Below are positions 33,017 through 45,600 of a stretch of DNA of 64,000 bases, piece by piece. How positions within the stretch are numbered: the first letter of the stretch is position 1; each line of letters opens with the position of its first letter. The notes beneath the pieces were generated by a model. The model worked only from the letters and a program-made list of their open reading frames with translations, was not told the origin of the DNA and did no database searches. The position numbers were made by a program, and so were the translations under genes. Source of the DNA: Patiria pectinifera (lineage: Eukaryota; Echinodermata; Asteroidea; Valvatida; Asterinidae); contig CM057146.1 in NCBI GenBank assembly GCA_029964075.1, positions 10,373,501 through 10,437,500 of the forward strand, read 5' to 3'.

Positions 33017-33488
33017 TTAACCCTAACTCCCTAGGCCTTTTTGCTAGGATGCAGCCTCAATCCTGCAAAATCCTCCAATTGGCTGCATGGAAAAATAGCA
33101 TATACATGTAGCCTCAATCCTGCAAATTCCTCCATTATTTCTTGAATATGGTCCGTGGAGGGGTTACCCCTGCCTCAATCCTGCAAATTCCTCCATATTT
33201 CTTGAATAAGGTCAAATCCTGCCTGAATCCTGCAAAATCCTGCGGCAGTGACTGTCAATATGTTGAGGCTTGGCCAGTGACATCCTGGAGCAGTACGGAG
33301 GATTTCAAGCATAATCCAGGCCTATATTAATGCATGGCTGAGCAAAAAACAACACAAGGTTCGACCCAAGACCTTGACAAAGTGCATCCTACAAAATCAG
33401 TAACGTAGGTTGCCATGTAACCTCAATCCTCCAAATTCCTCCACTTTGGCACAGAGAATTTTGAAGGATTCGGGGCGGTTAGGGTTAA
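33017..33488. mobile_element. TTAACCCTAAC-family element, complete copy
   Basis: Bounded by TTAA at 33017-33020 and 33485-33488, with termini TTAACCCTAACTCCCTAGG and GGTTAGGGTTAA. The interior is a minisatellite of CCTCAATCCTGCAAAATCCT-type units. TTAA duplication with CCC... ends resembles non-autonomous piggyBac elements. No transposase. Confidence 0.75.
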
Positions 33489-33765
33489 ACCAAATGAGTG
33501 TAGAATTACCAACAGCCATCATTTCTCTGTTGGCTTCCTGATGTACATGTACGTACATTGTACTGTACACGCACTGCAGATACAGTGCACGTGTCGCAGC
33601 TACACATACATAATGAACTTTCTTTCTGTACCACAACCTTTTTTGTAATCACGAAAACAGCAATCAAGCATACACGCAGTTTTAGACCGAAAACATTGGT
33701 CAACCTTAAAATGCCAATACCCCTAGCACAATAAAAACTGTAACACAACCTTTAACATTGCCTTA

Positions 33766-33935
33766 ACGCCGGTTCAAACTTCATGCGAATGTGATGTGAA
33801 TTTGATGTCACGAAGCATTCGCTGCGAAATTTGCCGGAGTTGAAATGTGTTCAACATTTGCGAATTCGCAGTGCGAAAACTTGCCCCGACGTCACAAATC
33901 CGCATTCGTTTTCACGCTGAGTATGAACCAGCCCT
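33766..33935. mobile_element. Short MITE with GCCGGTTCAAACTT termini
   Basis: Left GCCGGTTCAAACTTCATGCG, right CGCATTCGTTTTCACGCTGAGTATGAACC followed by AGC, imperfect inverted repeats. Interior repeats of GCGAAT/ATTCGC. No coding capacity. Confidence 0.55.
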
Positions 33936-34206
33936 CACAATGCTTGAACTGTTTTGTAGTCGAGTCAACGCACAAGTCTAGGCACAAGTAACAGGGCGAT
34001 GCGCAATACCAAAAGCAATACCTTTTGACACAGTTTATGTGGATAGCGACTTGAATGCAGACTTAGAATACTTGTGCTTGACTTGCGATGGATTCGACTA
34101 CAACACTGTGCACAAGAAACGCATTTAAAAAATGATTGAACATTGTTCCAAACAGCTCCGACGCATAGCTGGCTCATACAAAGTCCTACGGCTGGTTGAC
34201 GCAGCA

Positions 34207-34720
34207 TCATTGAGCGCACCAGTGATAGAATTTGTAGGTGAGATAGATGGCCGCCAGTCCGGCGATGACGTTGTGTAGCGTCTTACGATACTTGTCCTCC
34301 CGTCGGACTAGGACCACAGGGGTAGCCGTGGTGAGGGTGTGCAGGGGCAAGCGGGCCAGGCTCCTGGTGTCGTACTCCACTTGGTACTTGCAGCAGGGGT
34401 CAAACTGCCAGGAGATGCCGTAGAGCGTGGCGCACGCCACGCTGGCCGTGCCGAAGGGAATGCTGACAAAGTTCGTGGCTTTGGCGGGGAGCATCCAGGG
34501 GGAGACCAGGCACGCCATGCCGGCCAGGACCGCCGTCTTGTGCAGGCAGTTGCCCACGGTGATCCAGCGTGCCGTCTCGTCGCCGAGCCGCGACGGCTCG
34601 ATGATGATGATGCTGCGGCCGGCCTCCAGGGCCTGCTCCAGTTCGTACTCAAATTGTTCCTGGGCGTCGCCATTGTCGTAGATCTCGTGGATGATGGCGC
34701 AGTCAGTGGGCAACATTTCT
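34207..34720 (-). CDS. TMEM11: TMEM11, mitochondrial membrane protein (main exon, 5' part missing)
   Basis: The last exon starts after a CTTGCAG acceptor (AG at 34722-34721) and runs 514 nt to TGA at 34209-34207, giving about 170 residues. It matches TMEM11 throughout: ATD/PTDC start region, FEYELEQALEA, GDETARWITVGNCLHKTAVL, TLYGISWQFDPCCKYQVEYD, RLPLHTLTTATPVVLVR. Hydrophobic segments lie around residues 58-80, 88-110 and at the C-terminus (NVIAGLAAIYLTYKF). TMEM11 (fly PMI) shapes mitochondrial cristae and associates with MICOS. The human protein is 192 residues, so a short first exon of about 20 codons should lie upstream at higher coordinates; I could not identify it. The ATG at 34716 is in frame but probably internal. 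Confidence 0.95.
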
Positions 34721-34929
34721 CTGCAAGGGGAGAAGCAAGGAAACTGAACAGGTCAAATATTACTGAATTGACTGGAGCACCTGACACGGTGGACACTCAC
34801 GAAGCTGTAAATGCAGTCAATCACAATTCAACAATGACAAAGAAATTATATATGCCTTTATCATACTTCTTTAAAACTACAGGTATTCATAAAATTGAAA
34901 AAAAAAAATGTCTAGTTTAAGTACAGCAG

Positions 34930-35142
34930 GGAAAGATTCCCATATCTGGCCATCACTAATTGTTCCATTGAGTGACCTATCAGCCATCAGAAAGTGATAA
35001 TATACATGTGTGTACACGTCCTAAAAAAGTCAAATTTAGCAGGGCAAATATTGAACTGAAAAAACACTTAGAAATTTTCAGACCAGTCTCATACGGTTTG
35101 TGCACAGGGTGACAAGTGATGGCCAGATATGGGAATCTTTCC
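34930..35142. mobile_element. MITE with GGAAAGATTCCCATA termini
   Basis: Inverted ends GGAAAGATTCCCATATCTGG (then CCATCACT) and AGTGATGGCCAGATATGGGA (then ATCTTTCC). Shares AAAACACTTAGAA and CACAGGG blocks with the intron-2 element of DRG2 (18404-18595) in reverse. It lies upstream of TMEM11 exon 2, inside its presumed intron. Confidence 0.7.
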
Positions 35143-35344
35143 TAAAGGACTATGGAGTTTCGCTCTATATGCTGTTTTTGATATGGTTTCTCAGTCTCAA
35201 ATTCAATTCAGGGTACTAATGCATTTCCTACCCTAATAACAGCTTAAACATCAAGCAATTATTAAATCACGTCATCAGGATTAGCCTAGGGCCCCCCCCC
35301 CCCCCTATAAATTAAAATTTAATGATCGTGACGAAAATTAATTT

Positions 35345-35460
35345 GTAGGAAAGTCGTTGCAAAATGTTGAAAAGACATGAATCTGGGACTGAGAAACATT
35401 CCCAATTTTGTTTAAAAAATACTTTGAAATTCTTCTTGACTCTCCTTAGACTTTGTACAC
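35345..35460 (-). repeat. Inverted copy of the 31.0-kb central block
   Basis: Reverse complement reads GTGTACAAAGTCTAAGGAGA, then GTCAAGAA, then CCCAGATTCATGTCTT, matching 30995-31095 in the same order with small gaps. Confidence 0.7.
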
Positions 35461-35515
35461 AACCAATTTAATTCTTTCCAAACTGTATTGCCACGACTGC
35501 ACTGTGCAAGACGTA

Positions 35516-35569
35516 CTCATAGAACTACGAGGCTCCACGTACGTGGAGCCTCATAGTTCTAGGAGTATG
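35516..35569. repeat. Solo hairpin, TACTCNTAGAACTAYGAGGC type
   Basis: A near-perfect palindrome of about 52 bp centred on CCACGTACGTGG, with arms TAGAACTACGAGGCTCCACG and CGTGGAGCCTCATAGTTCTA. It matches the hairpin found at both ends of the 749-bp palindrome at 44645-45393. Confidence 0.85.
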
Positions 35570-36613
35570 CAAGATCAAGACGAGCGTAAAAATGTACGCA
35601 GGCAAAATGCGATTGCACAATTTCACCGGTTTCAAATTCATGAAAACAAATCACGTGCAGACTAGGTATGCAGTGTACTTCATGCCACCTTTATGGCTAG
35701 ATGTACCTGTGGTAATCTCTGGGCATAAGATATTAATGAACGAAAAAAAAAATGCATTTACCGTTCTGTTTCTGCCATCTTTGTGCACAACCATTATCAA
35801 AACACTCGACAATAGAGGGCGCTAGTCATGATCAACAGTGGACAACTAACTTAACTGGACATAAATCTGTTTTTGTTTTATAGATCGCTCGGATTTTCTG
35901 TGCCATTTTTACCCCCCCCCCCCCCGAAAGTTATAAACTATTGATTGTGTCATCGAACAAAAAAAAATTATAGGTTTGCAGTCGTCCATAATTGAAAAAA
36001 AAGGTCTTTGTTTTTTGCAACTGTTGAACAAAACAAACCTAGACCCGTGAAAGTAGACCCACTTAAAACTGGGGCGCCTTTACTGACAAAATGTCAGAAA
36101 AGGAGTTCTAGCGCCCCAGTTAGCGGGTCTAGGTGCACAGTAACATGGAGGAAAACCTAACTAACTTTGTTCATGGAGGAAAAAAGGTCATCCTCGATGT
36201 TTTTGTTTTTAGGGGGGCGAGTGAATTAAAATGCATAACTGATACTGGCCAAAGACAATTATTTTTGTTTTTAGAGCATGGACATAACTATAGGGATATA
36301 GTTCATTAATAAATACGCGCACAAATTCAGAACCCCAACTCGACTTTATAACTCTTCATGCAGCTATAGCCATTGGCGATACATTAAAACCGGATATATG
36401 GGTGAAATTCCCACCCCCCCCCCACTCCACAAACTAACAACACATGGCATTCAAAAAGAAACTACAATATATTGGTAAAGTCTTTGTGCTTTACTTGCAT
36501 TTTATATCTTGTTTATTTGCATTGCTGTGATACAAGTAATTGTAATAGGCTAATGCGTCCATGACTTAATTCGCACCTCGGTATTTAGCCCCTTTAAGTA
36601 AATTGGTGTAGTA
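35570..36613. other. Non-coding DNA with small palindrome near 36038-36134
   Basis: No gene recognised. CCTAGACCCGTGAAAG and ACTGGGGCGCC on the left pair with GCGCCCCAGTTAGCGGGTCTAGG on the right, giving a palindrome of about 97 bp. C-runs near 35290 and 35915. If TMEM11 has an upstream exon, this stretch may be its intron. Confidence 0.5.
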
Positions 36614-37148
36614 TTAAAGGGAATGTACATCATTGGCTTTTGCTCTAATTTTCTGAAATGAACTATTTTAGGGGTTAGTATAATAGATCAAATACTGTTA
36701 CACTGACATGTTTGAAGTTTTGTGTTCGAAAATGCTGGAAAAACCAAGAAAAACAAAAATTTTCAAGTAGTCTGGTTCCTTGACTCCACTAAAATAAAAT
36801 GGATCAATTCATAGATGCCGGAAAATTGTAAGGTAAGGGAACCAGTCTAGCTGGCCTGCCCCTGTTCATCATGAACATGTTACCAATAGCCAACAAAATT
36901 TGGACTGAAAAAAAATGTGTAAAGTTGGAGCAGAAGATGAAAAATAGTTAGGTTTTTCCAACGGTGGTCGGCCGACCACCGTTGGAAATGTATACAAAAA
37001 TACCATTTTCTTGAAAATGACTTCACACCAGGTGCCATTATTTTACAGGATGCTTTAGACTGTCATTTACCAACATCCTAGTAAGGTATTTCGTAAAAAC
37101 TTGGTAGTTTTATGTTTTGATGTTTGCAAATGTTGTATATTCCCTTTA
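36614..37148. mobile_element. TTAA-flanked [14 protein letters not shown] family, copy 2
   Basis: TTAA at 36614-36617 and 37145-37148; termini TTAAAGGGAATGTACATC and GTTGTATATTCCCTTTAA. The central hairpin GGTGGTCGGCCGACCACC and the CACACCAGGTGCCAT block match the copies at 19958 (inverted) and 50926. Confidence 0.8.
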
Positions 37149-38702
37149 ATAAAACCAGTCTTATGATCGTAAATGAAGAAAGTCTGAATTAAAAGGTAAA
37201 TCAGAATAAAACAATATCTGTGTTTCAAAATCTCATTTTACTTACAGCATAGCAATTTCTCCTATTTTTTTCTTGGCAAAATCTTAACTTGAGACGGTGC
37301 CTCTTTTCCAATAAAATTAAAAAACAAAAACCACTACAGGAACGTGTTAAACTAATTAAACTATGGATGCTTGTATGCTGAAGATGATGTAAATTACACC
37401 GGGGCACAAAAAAAATATAGTAATTTAGGTGAAAACAAAGAAGTTTAATGTGACAATGATAGTTCTTTAACAGCATAGATGTTTAGTAGATACTGCATAC
37501 AATTGATTATACACAGCGTCACCGCTTTAGTTATAATTTCTAGACACACAAGTGTACATGCACTGCTTGTTTGTACATTAAGTATTCACGGCCACTTTTG
37601 TGTGCAATGCCAAAGTTCGGGAAAGAAAAAAAGAATCGAATAACTGACTCCCAGTGCTAAAAAAACCAACAACCGGCAACCCACAGACAGACGAGCTGAA
37701 AGACCAACCAAGAGACCGAAACATTGACCAAATAAACAATAAAATTGACTGTCCGTTGAAAGAAATATTAGGTGCCTTACTTTTAGTTCAATGTCTGCCT
37801 TACTTTAGTTCAATGTCTGCTCCATATATAACAGCTTGTGTTGATTGTAGATTTTTCCATTTTCACTAAATTTCAAAATTTCCTTCAAACACACTTTTCT
37901 TGCTTTTGGTACTCCTTGAATAAAAAAAATGGTTATCTACTCAAGATAAACCATAGGCCTACCTTCTTAAAAACTCTTCTTAAAAAAAAATATTAACAAA
38001 AAAATTTACTAGTTCGTAAAGTTATACATCATTAAACAGAAAAACAAATCAACATCTCTAGAACCTACATATATTTTTACTTTAAATTTTGATCGGAATA
38101 ATTCCGCGTTTGTTTATTTCCTTTTTTATATACAAGCGGAGAAGGGAACTATAAGGAGAGTTGCAGTAAAACACCTGTTGTTTTTTTATCTCAATATATT
38201 TGAAGAATCATACAAAAATAATATTCATAATTTATAAAGACACAATAAATGTTGCGTGTTTATATCTGGTTTTGAAATGGATAGCCCAGATACGAACACT
38301 TGTGATATGACTAAGAATAGCTTCATGCAATTTACTAACATTTTAATTTGAATTCTACACTTAAAATTTGCAATATTTTTAAGCGCGAGATTATCAGTTC
38401 TCTGGAACACTGTTTGGACTACTTTGATCCACCTATAGGGGGCGCTATTCAGGGGTCCTTAGGTTTCGTAAATGCCACCAGTTTCATAAATTTATGCACA
38501 ACAAACTTCCAGTAAAAGTGTACTTTAGGACCCCTCAATTTTTTATTAAGTTCCGACACGGTTTTAGCATTTCGAATGACTGCAAAAACCTAAAGAAATC
38601 TTTTAAATCTAGAGTCATAATAGTTTTTGTAATTTTGAAAAGCATTTCTGGTAGAGAAAATGTGATATTCTTAACCCAGTTTTTGTTCTTTTATTAGAAC
38701 AG
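37149..38702. other. Non-coding DNA, no gene recognised
   Basis: AT-rich with A- and T-runs and short open frames only. A consensus donor on the - strand (GTAAGT at about 37245-37240) exists, but the adjoining frame does not resemble the expected TMEM11 N-terminus. Confidence 0.5.
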
Positions 38703-38947
38703 GGGGCCAATTTCATAGAGCTGCTTAAGCACAAAATTTGCTTAAGCACAAAAACGTCTTGCTTAATAATAAAATCAGGTTACCGGCCAAAACTCCATGC
38801 GATTGTTATGCTAAGTAAACAACAGCTAAATACCAGTCACAAGCAATGTACATTACATAGAGTTTTGGCCGGTAACCTAAGTTTACTAAGCAATGTTTTT
38901 TCGTGCTTAAGCAAATTTTCGGCTTAAGCAACTCCATGAAATTGGGC
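38703..38947. mobile_element. Harbinger-like MITE, GGCCAATTTCATAGAG termini
   Basis: Starts GGGGCCAATTTCATAGAGCT and ends CTCCATGAAATTGGGC with CAG on both sides. The interior is rich in GCTTAAGCA palindromes and has inverted GGTTACCGGCCAAAACTC blocks. Related to 29237-29511. Confidence 0.7.
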
Positions 38948-39378
38948 CAGGGTCTTAAAGTAAACTTTTACCAAAGCTGCTACCCCAAAAACACATTTCA
39001 ATGAAATATATACACAAGTCAAGAAAACATAATCACTTATCCATTTTTGGACAAATTAAAGAAATAACTCAACTTAAAACTTGCGCTATTCTATAAAATA
39101 AAATGGATACATGTACATCACATGTGTATATCACCAGTGCATGCGTCAAATATATTTTCATTACTATTAAACACATTTGATGCTTTTGTTTTATTTTATA
39201 TTTTTTTCAAAATCCAAACAAAGATATCGTGCAGGAACAGACATTTTTGGCCTGAAACACCCTTTGAATTGCTAAAATGTTTCTGGATTAGCTGAATATA
39301 GAAGAAATGAAATTAATGCAGAATATAACGATATTTCTTAATTTGGTTCGTATCTTATAATACACTGCTGGATACAAT

Positions 39379-39384
39379 TTTATT
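39379..39384 (-). terminator. Candidate polyadenylation signal for the TOM1-family gene
   Basis: TTTATT on the + strand (AATAAA on the - strand), about 295 nt beyond the stop codon at 39681-39679. Other A/T-rich hexamers occur nearby, so this is one of several possibilities. Confidence 0.3.
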
Positions 39385-39678
39385 TTTTACCCATTCATGC
39401 AGGACAGATATTGTAACAAAATTTCACAACTGCATGATGGCGTGAAGAGAAAATTACTACATTTTTTTGTATGTACACATTTTCTTGTTTAAAGTTTTAC
39501 ATCAATGCACATGCTCATTATGTACATCGAAATTTAGTGTTTCATTTTTTTTTTCTTTTCACTACGGTGAAAAAAAAATATCAAAAAAAAAAATTCAGCT
39601 GACCACCACAAAGCTGACCACCCTTCATTCCCTTTTTCTCGGAATGGTTGGATCCGTCTGGTCTGAGAGCGACATCTT

Positions 39679-42600
39679 CTATAAGGCAAACATGGTGTTC
39701 TCGGCATCTTCCATTTTATTCTGGTGGGACTGAGTCGTCTGGCCGGCCGGGAGATTGTCAGCTGCCTTTGCCCTTGCCTCAAGAAACTGGTCAAATTCTG
39801 TTGGAAAAAAATACCCCAAAGTCTTTCATGAATTAGTATTGAACAATGAAATGTTTGCATTAAAAACGTACCGTCCATGCTGTTTTTAAGCTTAACCCCC
39901 AAAATATACGGTTTCAAATAAAAAAAAAAAAAAAAACTTAACCCCTCTTTTTCACAGCTTAAAAAAAAAAATACCTCGAAAATATCGAAAAAAAAAGGTA
40001 TCCGGTTTCTGGTATGGAGCTTGCCCAAAAAGCGGTGCGGCGACGCGGCTTTTTTTTTTTTTACCTGTTTTTTTCTTCTTCAAATGTTGGCTGATGACTG
40101 CAAATGGTGCCTGACTAAACTTAGTGCATGGGAGCCCAGAGAGGCCACATAAAGCTTATTCTCAATCATAACCCCATCCAAAAACACGTTAAAATTGTGC
40201 AGCAGCAGGATTCCAGTCAAACCAGTGAGTTTGGCGGTTTTGAGACATCGTCTTTCATTAAAAAAAAAAAACTTTTTCATTTTGCCGACGCGCATGGCTA
40301 CGGCGACGCGCGCGCACACCAGAAACCGGAGACTTTTTTTTTTGGCCTTAGCTTTTCAGCAACGAAAAAATCTTTCCAATCGGGTAAATATTTATAGAGT
40401 TTATGGCCAATTCAAAATAAGTGCTGATTTTTCAATCAGTCCACGTCTCAATTGTCACGTGGTAGCAATGTTATGGATTTGGGTGAGGGTAGTTTTGCTT
40501 TTCTGAATATTTTTCTCCCTTTATTTGTTTCTTTTGCCTTTTTGCAACAATTGTTATTTATCCTTGGAAGTAATGGTAGTCCTCAAATGGACTGTTTGGT
40601 TAACTTCTTGGATGGTTTACTGTGCTGCTCTGCCTCTGCCCTCTACCTTTCCTTTTTCACAAATGCAAGCTTCGTCCCGTGTTGTTATTGCGACAGTCAA
40701 AATATCAGTTGCCATAGACTTGAAAAAGTGATATTGTATTCAATTGACTATAAGGCCAAAAAAAAAAAATAAGTCGGTCTCTGGTCAGCGCGCGCACATC
40801 GATTTTAATCATGCGCGTCAATCTTTTTTTTTCCAAAATGTTCCGCGGTAGCTCCAACAGCGCCCTCTATTGCCGCACCTCCGCAATTTTTTTTTTACCA
40901 AAGAGCAGCAAGGAATGGGAAATTGCACCACGGCAAATGATCGAGAGCACCAAAGCAAATTATGAAGGACACCAATGTACATGAGGACACCAAAAAAGTA
41001 AAATAGTACCCCACCTTGTCTGTACAATCCAAGCTTGAAGAAGAAAAAAAAAAAGCTGCGTCGCCGCGTCAATTCCGGAACTTTTGTCTGACCAGAGACC
41101 GAATATTTTTTGTGTGTGGCCTAACTCAATAAATATTTACCCGATTGGAAAGATTTTTTCGATGTTAAAAAGCTAATGAAATAGTCTCTCTACATGTAAA
41201 ACCGATATTTGTGATGTATTTTTTTAAAGTTGTGAAAAGAGGGATCATCGAGGGATCATTTTTTTTTTAGACACCCTGTACAATTCAAAAGTAATTTTAA
41301 CGAGACATCAAATGAATCAATTCAGCCCCATTTATTGAATTTTTAAATTTACAATATCACATTATTGGCTGCCAGACAGTAATTGCCATTATCACAGGAT
41401 AGGCTGGTTCCCGACCCACAAATCAGTACCAATAATGTACCGACTGGGAGCCAGTCTACTCCCAAAGCGGACCTGTTTGTGCTCGAAACAATGTTTTTCA
41501 GAGGTTTGCAAACGTCCAAAAAAGCAGAAAACCGAGAAGATTTTTGGTTGGAATAAAACATACAAGTTGAACTTTTAAAAAGGGAATAAATGTGTGCTCT
41601 GGAGGTTTTTATCACTCTGTTTAAGACCACTTAGAGTCTGGGTGCTGATAATTACCCTCGCCTCTGCTGATAATTACCCGAGCCGGAGGCGAGGGTAATT
41701 ATCAGCAACCAGACTCTAAGTGGTCTTAAACAGAGTGATAAATACCGACTGAGCACATATTTATTCCCATTCATAAATACCTTTTCGGTAAAAAATATCA
41801 AATAATTCGTTCAAAAAAATACAGATTTGTTCAACAAGTTCACTTCATTCTTTTTTAAACATCCCTCTAGCAAAATAATGGAGTGTTCAGTTGGCGAGTA
41901 AGATGTAAACAACCCTTTTATGGAGATTGACGCGCGCGTAGCATGTTCTGCGCGATGTCGCGCAGAACGCACCTGGCGCGTTGCGTTTTGAATTTAGAAC
42001 TATAAAATTCTGACTCACTGGTAGTGTTGCGCATGCCTACGTGAGGATTTTGAACGTTCAACCAATGAAACGGTAAGAGGCACTGGATTTTTAGGGGTCT
42101 ATATTTCATTGTGACACTGGAAAAGTGTTTAAGACCAGCTAGCCATGTCTTTATCATCCGTTTAAGACCGGCCACGTGACGGGCTGTCGACCAATAGGAA
42201 TGGCTAAACTGTCTGAGGTATTTATGAATAGTAGAAAAGTTTGTGTTTGTTGAAGAGCATATCGCATACAACTTAAGGACACTTATCTATGAGGTGTACC
42301 GACCAGAACTCATACCTGAACTTGTGATTCCATTATCTGTCTGATTGTTGGTGTTCTGAGCTGCGAGTCCATCGTTTTCCTTCTCCTGTCAAAGAATCAA
42401 GCAAATTCCAATGTCATTAGACACAGCGCATCCTCCAAAATCAACATGCACACAATTACAGAATACAGCCTCAATCCTTCAAAACCTTCCAAAACTGTTT
42501 GGTTTAGTGAGTAGGGTTAGGGTTAATGAGATCGCGCAAGGAGAGTTTGAAAATCAATTTCAAAATGCTCCTATTTTAATCAGAATTAATTTCCTGGGCT

Positions 42601-45600
42601 GAAATTCGGACTAGGCCAAAAAAAAAAGTCTCCGGTTTCTGGTATGGAGCTTGCCCAAAAAGTGGTGTGGCGACGCGTTTTTTTTTGTTTTTTTTTACCT
42701 GACTTTTTTGCTTCAAAGTGTCGGCTCATGACTCCAAATGGTGCCCGACTAAACTTAGTGCAAATATATGGGAGTCCAGAGAGGCCACATAAAGCTTATT
42801 CTCGACCATAACCCAATCTAAAAACACGTTAAAATTGTGCAGCAGCAGGATTCCAGTCAAACCAGTGAGTTTGGCGGTTTTGAGACATCATCTTTCATTG
42901 AAAAAAAAAAACTTTTTCATTTTGCCGACGCGCATGGCTACGGCGACGCGCGCGCATACCAGAAACCGGAGACTTTTTTTTTTGGCCTTACATAAAACAC
43001 TTCATTTTGCGATGGATCAACACAGCTTGGAAATTCCTAGTTTTTGAGTAAAATCCATGTCTATTTCATGATAATCTTTTGGAGAACGTAGTCAACTATA
43101 GCAATTGCTCTGTGGAGACGTATACAATCTTTTGTTCCCTATTATGCACATGTCTCCATAGGGTTGTGAATTACAAATCACGCACACTGATTCAATGTCC
43201 CAGTGTGCATGTGAGGCAAAACTGCACCAAATATACTGTGCCACTTACCAGATCTGTTGCATGTAGCCACTGTTCCATTTCGTCGACATCAACATTGGGT
43301 GGAAGGCCCTTAAATAACAGAAATAAAAACAAATTAAAATATAATAACAAAATCAGTTTGATGATCACTCTCACTGATAATTTTTTTTCATCTGAAATTG
43401 TTTAATATTTCTTTTGCTCACTGTTTTGAGTTCACTTTTTGCTGAAAACATTGAGATTATTGACACCATCTCTGAGTAAAATATTCTCCCCACTTAGCAG
43501 CCACGAAAAGATCGCACAGATTCCTACTCAGAGAAAAACACTGTTGGAATATTATTCCGTCATCTTCCAGCTTGTGAATTCCATCTGCTTTGTGTGATTC
43601 ACAACGCAAAGTAAATACATGTACTGGTACAACTACTATACAAATATTGAATGCTTCGAGTGGTGTAGTAAAACTAGCCTCCCGAGGTGATCCATGGACC
43701 ATTCTATTTTCCCGAGGCAAAGCCGAGGGAAAATAGAATGGTCCATGGATCACCGAGGGAGGCTAGTTTTACTTCACCACGAGATAAAGCATTCAATATT
43801 TGTTTTATAACACTTCACCCACAGATTCTGCTTGATTTTAATATTTTAAATTATCTAAATCTGAACACAGTTGAAATAAACTTCAATTTCAATACAAAAT
43901 TGGTGGAAAATGTATTTCTCTCTTCCAAACTACCCCTTCACGAAATGTTTGAACCCAAGTCTGCGGCGCGCTCTCTTTGGAACAATACGCGCTACGCGCA
44001 CACCAGCATCCATTTGCACACAAATACCGCGCCGTGGAAATAGTACTTTGGTTGCTAATGGTATAGTACTTTGGTTGCTACGGGTATAGTACTTTTGGCC
44101 GTGCACAGAAAGATAGCAAAATTAGAAAGTAACATGTGACTCGCTCTCGGCCAATCAAGACACAGAATCTGTGGGTGAGGTGTTATAAATGTAGTTATAG
44201 TTGTAGGGATATGCAGAATATACCGAATAGTTGATCGACCACTGAGCATCCAAACAACATTTTACCAAATAAAATATTCCGAAAATTGAGACGTTTCGTG
44301 AAGATGATGAAAAACGCGCACGCTGTAATGTTATCTGTGTACATGTAAGTAGCGAGATTTTGTTTGTTTATAATATTTAAGAGCCTATGAATGCTATAAA
44401 TATTGAAAAAGAAAATAAATGAAATCTTGGTCACGGGCGAACGTGTGACTGCTTTTCACCCCATCCAAAGTGGCACATGAAATAGTACTCATGATATGCT
44501 GCAGCTGTGACAAAATTTTGTTTACTTTTTTTTTTTGGCATTGCAAAATCACTATTTTTCCTGATATAGGCCTATAGCAACTCTGAAGGAAAGATGTGTA
44601 GCTACACATGATGACCGCGCTGCGCTGTGCCAACGTTAACTTTGTTTACTCCTAGAACTATGAGGCTCCACGTAGTGGAGCCTCATAGAGTTAGAACCCC
44701 GCAAAATTGTTGTCAGCACAAAACACTAATTAAGTACAAAAACGTCCATCCCAACCAAGCTTTTTCCCACAGAACCGCTGCACAGTTTGCCCCTAAACTC
44801 TGTACAATACCTCATGACATACTCACGTTATGTGCACCAAACAAACATCGGTGGATTCTGTCAGTTTTTCGGCAAAAATGATGAAAAATATGCCCTTTCC
44901 GCACTGAGCCAACCTGACACTTGAAACGTGCACGCGCGCAGAATGATCGCAGTCATTTTCGGGTTCGATCGCTCGGAGCGCGCCGTGGGGGGTACGTACT
45001 TGCACTTGTACGCATGCGCATACTATCGTTCCACTCCTACACCATACCCCCCGCGGCGCGCTCTGAGCGATCGATCCGAAAATGACTGCAATCATTCTGC
45101 GCGCGTGCGAGTTTCAAGTGTCAGGTTGGCTCAGTGCGGAAAGGGCATATTTTTCATCATTTTTGCCGAAAAACCGACAGAATCCACCGATGTTTGTTTG
45201 GTGCACATAACGTGAGTATGTCATGAGGTATTGTACAGAGTTTAGGGGCAAACTGTGCAGCGGTTCTGTGGGAAAAAGCTTGGTTGGGATAGACGTTTTT
45301 GTACTTAATTAGTGTTTTGTGCTGACAACAATTTTGCGGGGTTCTAACTCTATGAGGCTCCACTACGTGGAGCCTCATAGTTCTAGGAGTAAACTTTGTT
45401 AACTTCACATATAAAAAGCTACAACTACCACACTACATAACTGAAAAAACTCAGCCGACTAAGAAGTGGATGTGCAAAGTGTACCCTAACAGTCAATGCT
45501 TTCCTGTGAATATATTCTCTGTCACTCAGATTTGTGTACAGCAGCTACATTTTGTACAGCTACATTTAAGTGTATCAGACCTGTATGAAATCAGGTAGGC

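Noticed and set aside
33017-33030. Interstitial telomere repeats (CCCTAA/TTAGGG)
   Set aside because: Only one or two hexamers occur at each site and always at the end of an element next to TTAA; no tandem telomeric array exists.
37225-37476. Possible TMEM11 first exon at a - strand GTAAGT donor
   Set aside because: The frame is not like the TMEM11 N-terminus and its phase and composition do not support a join to exon 34720.
44627-45408. Two similar 83-84-codon proteins on opposite strands
   Set aside because: They are mirror images caused by the arms of the 749-bp palindrome, with no sign of coding constraint.
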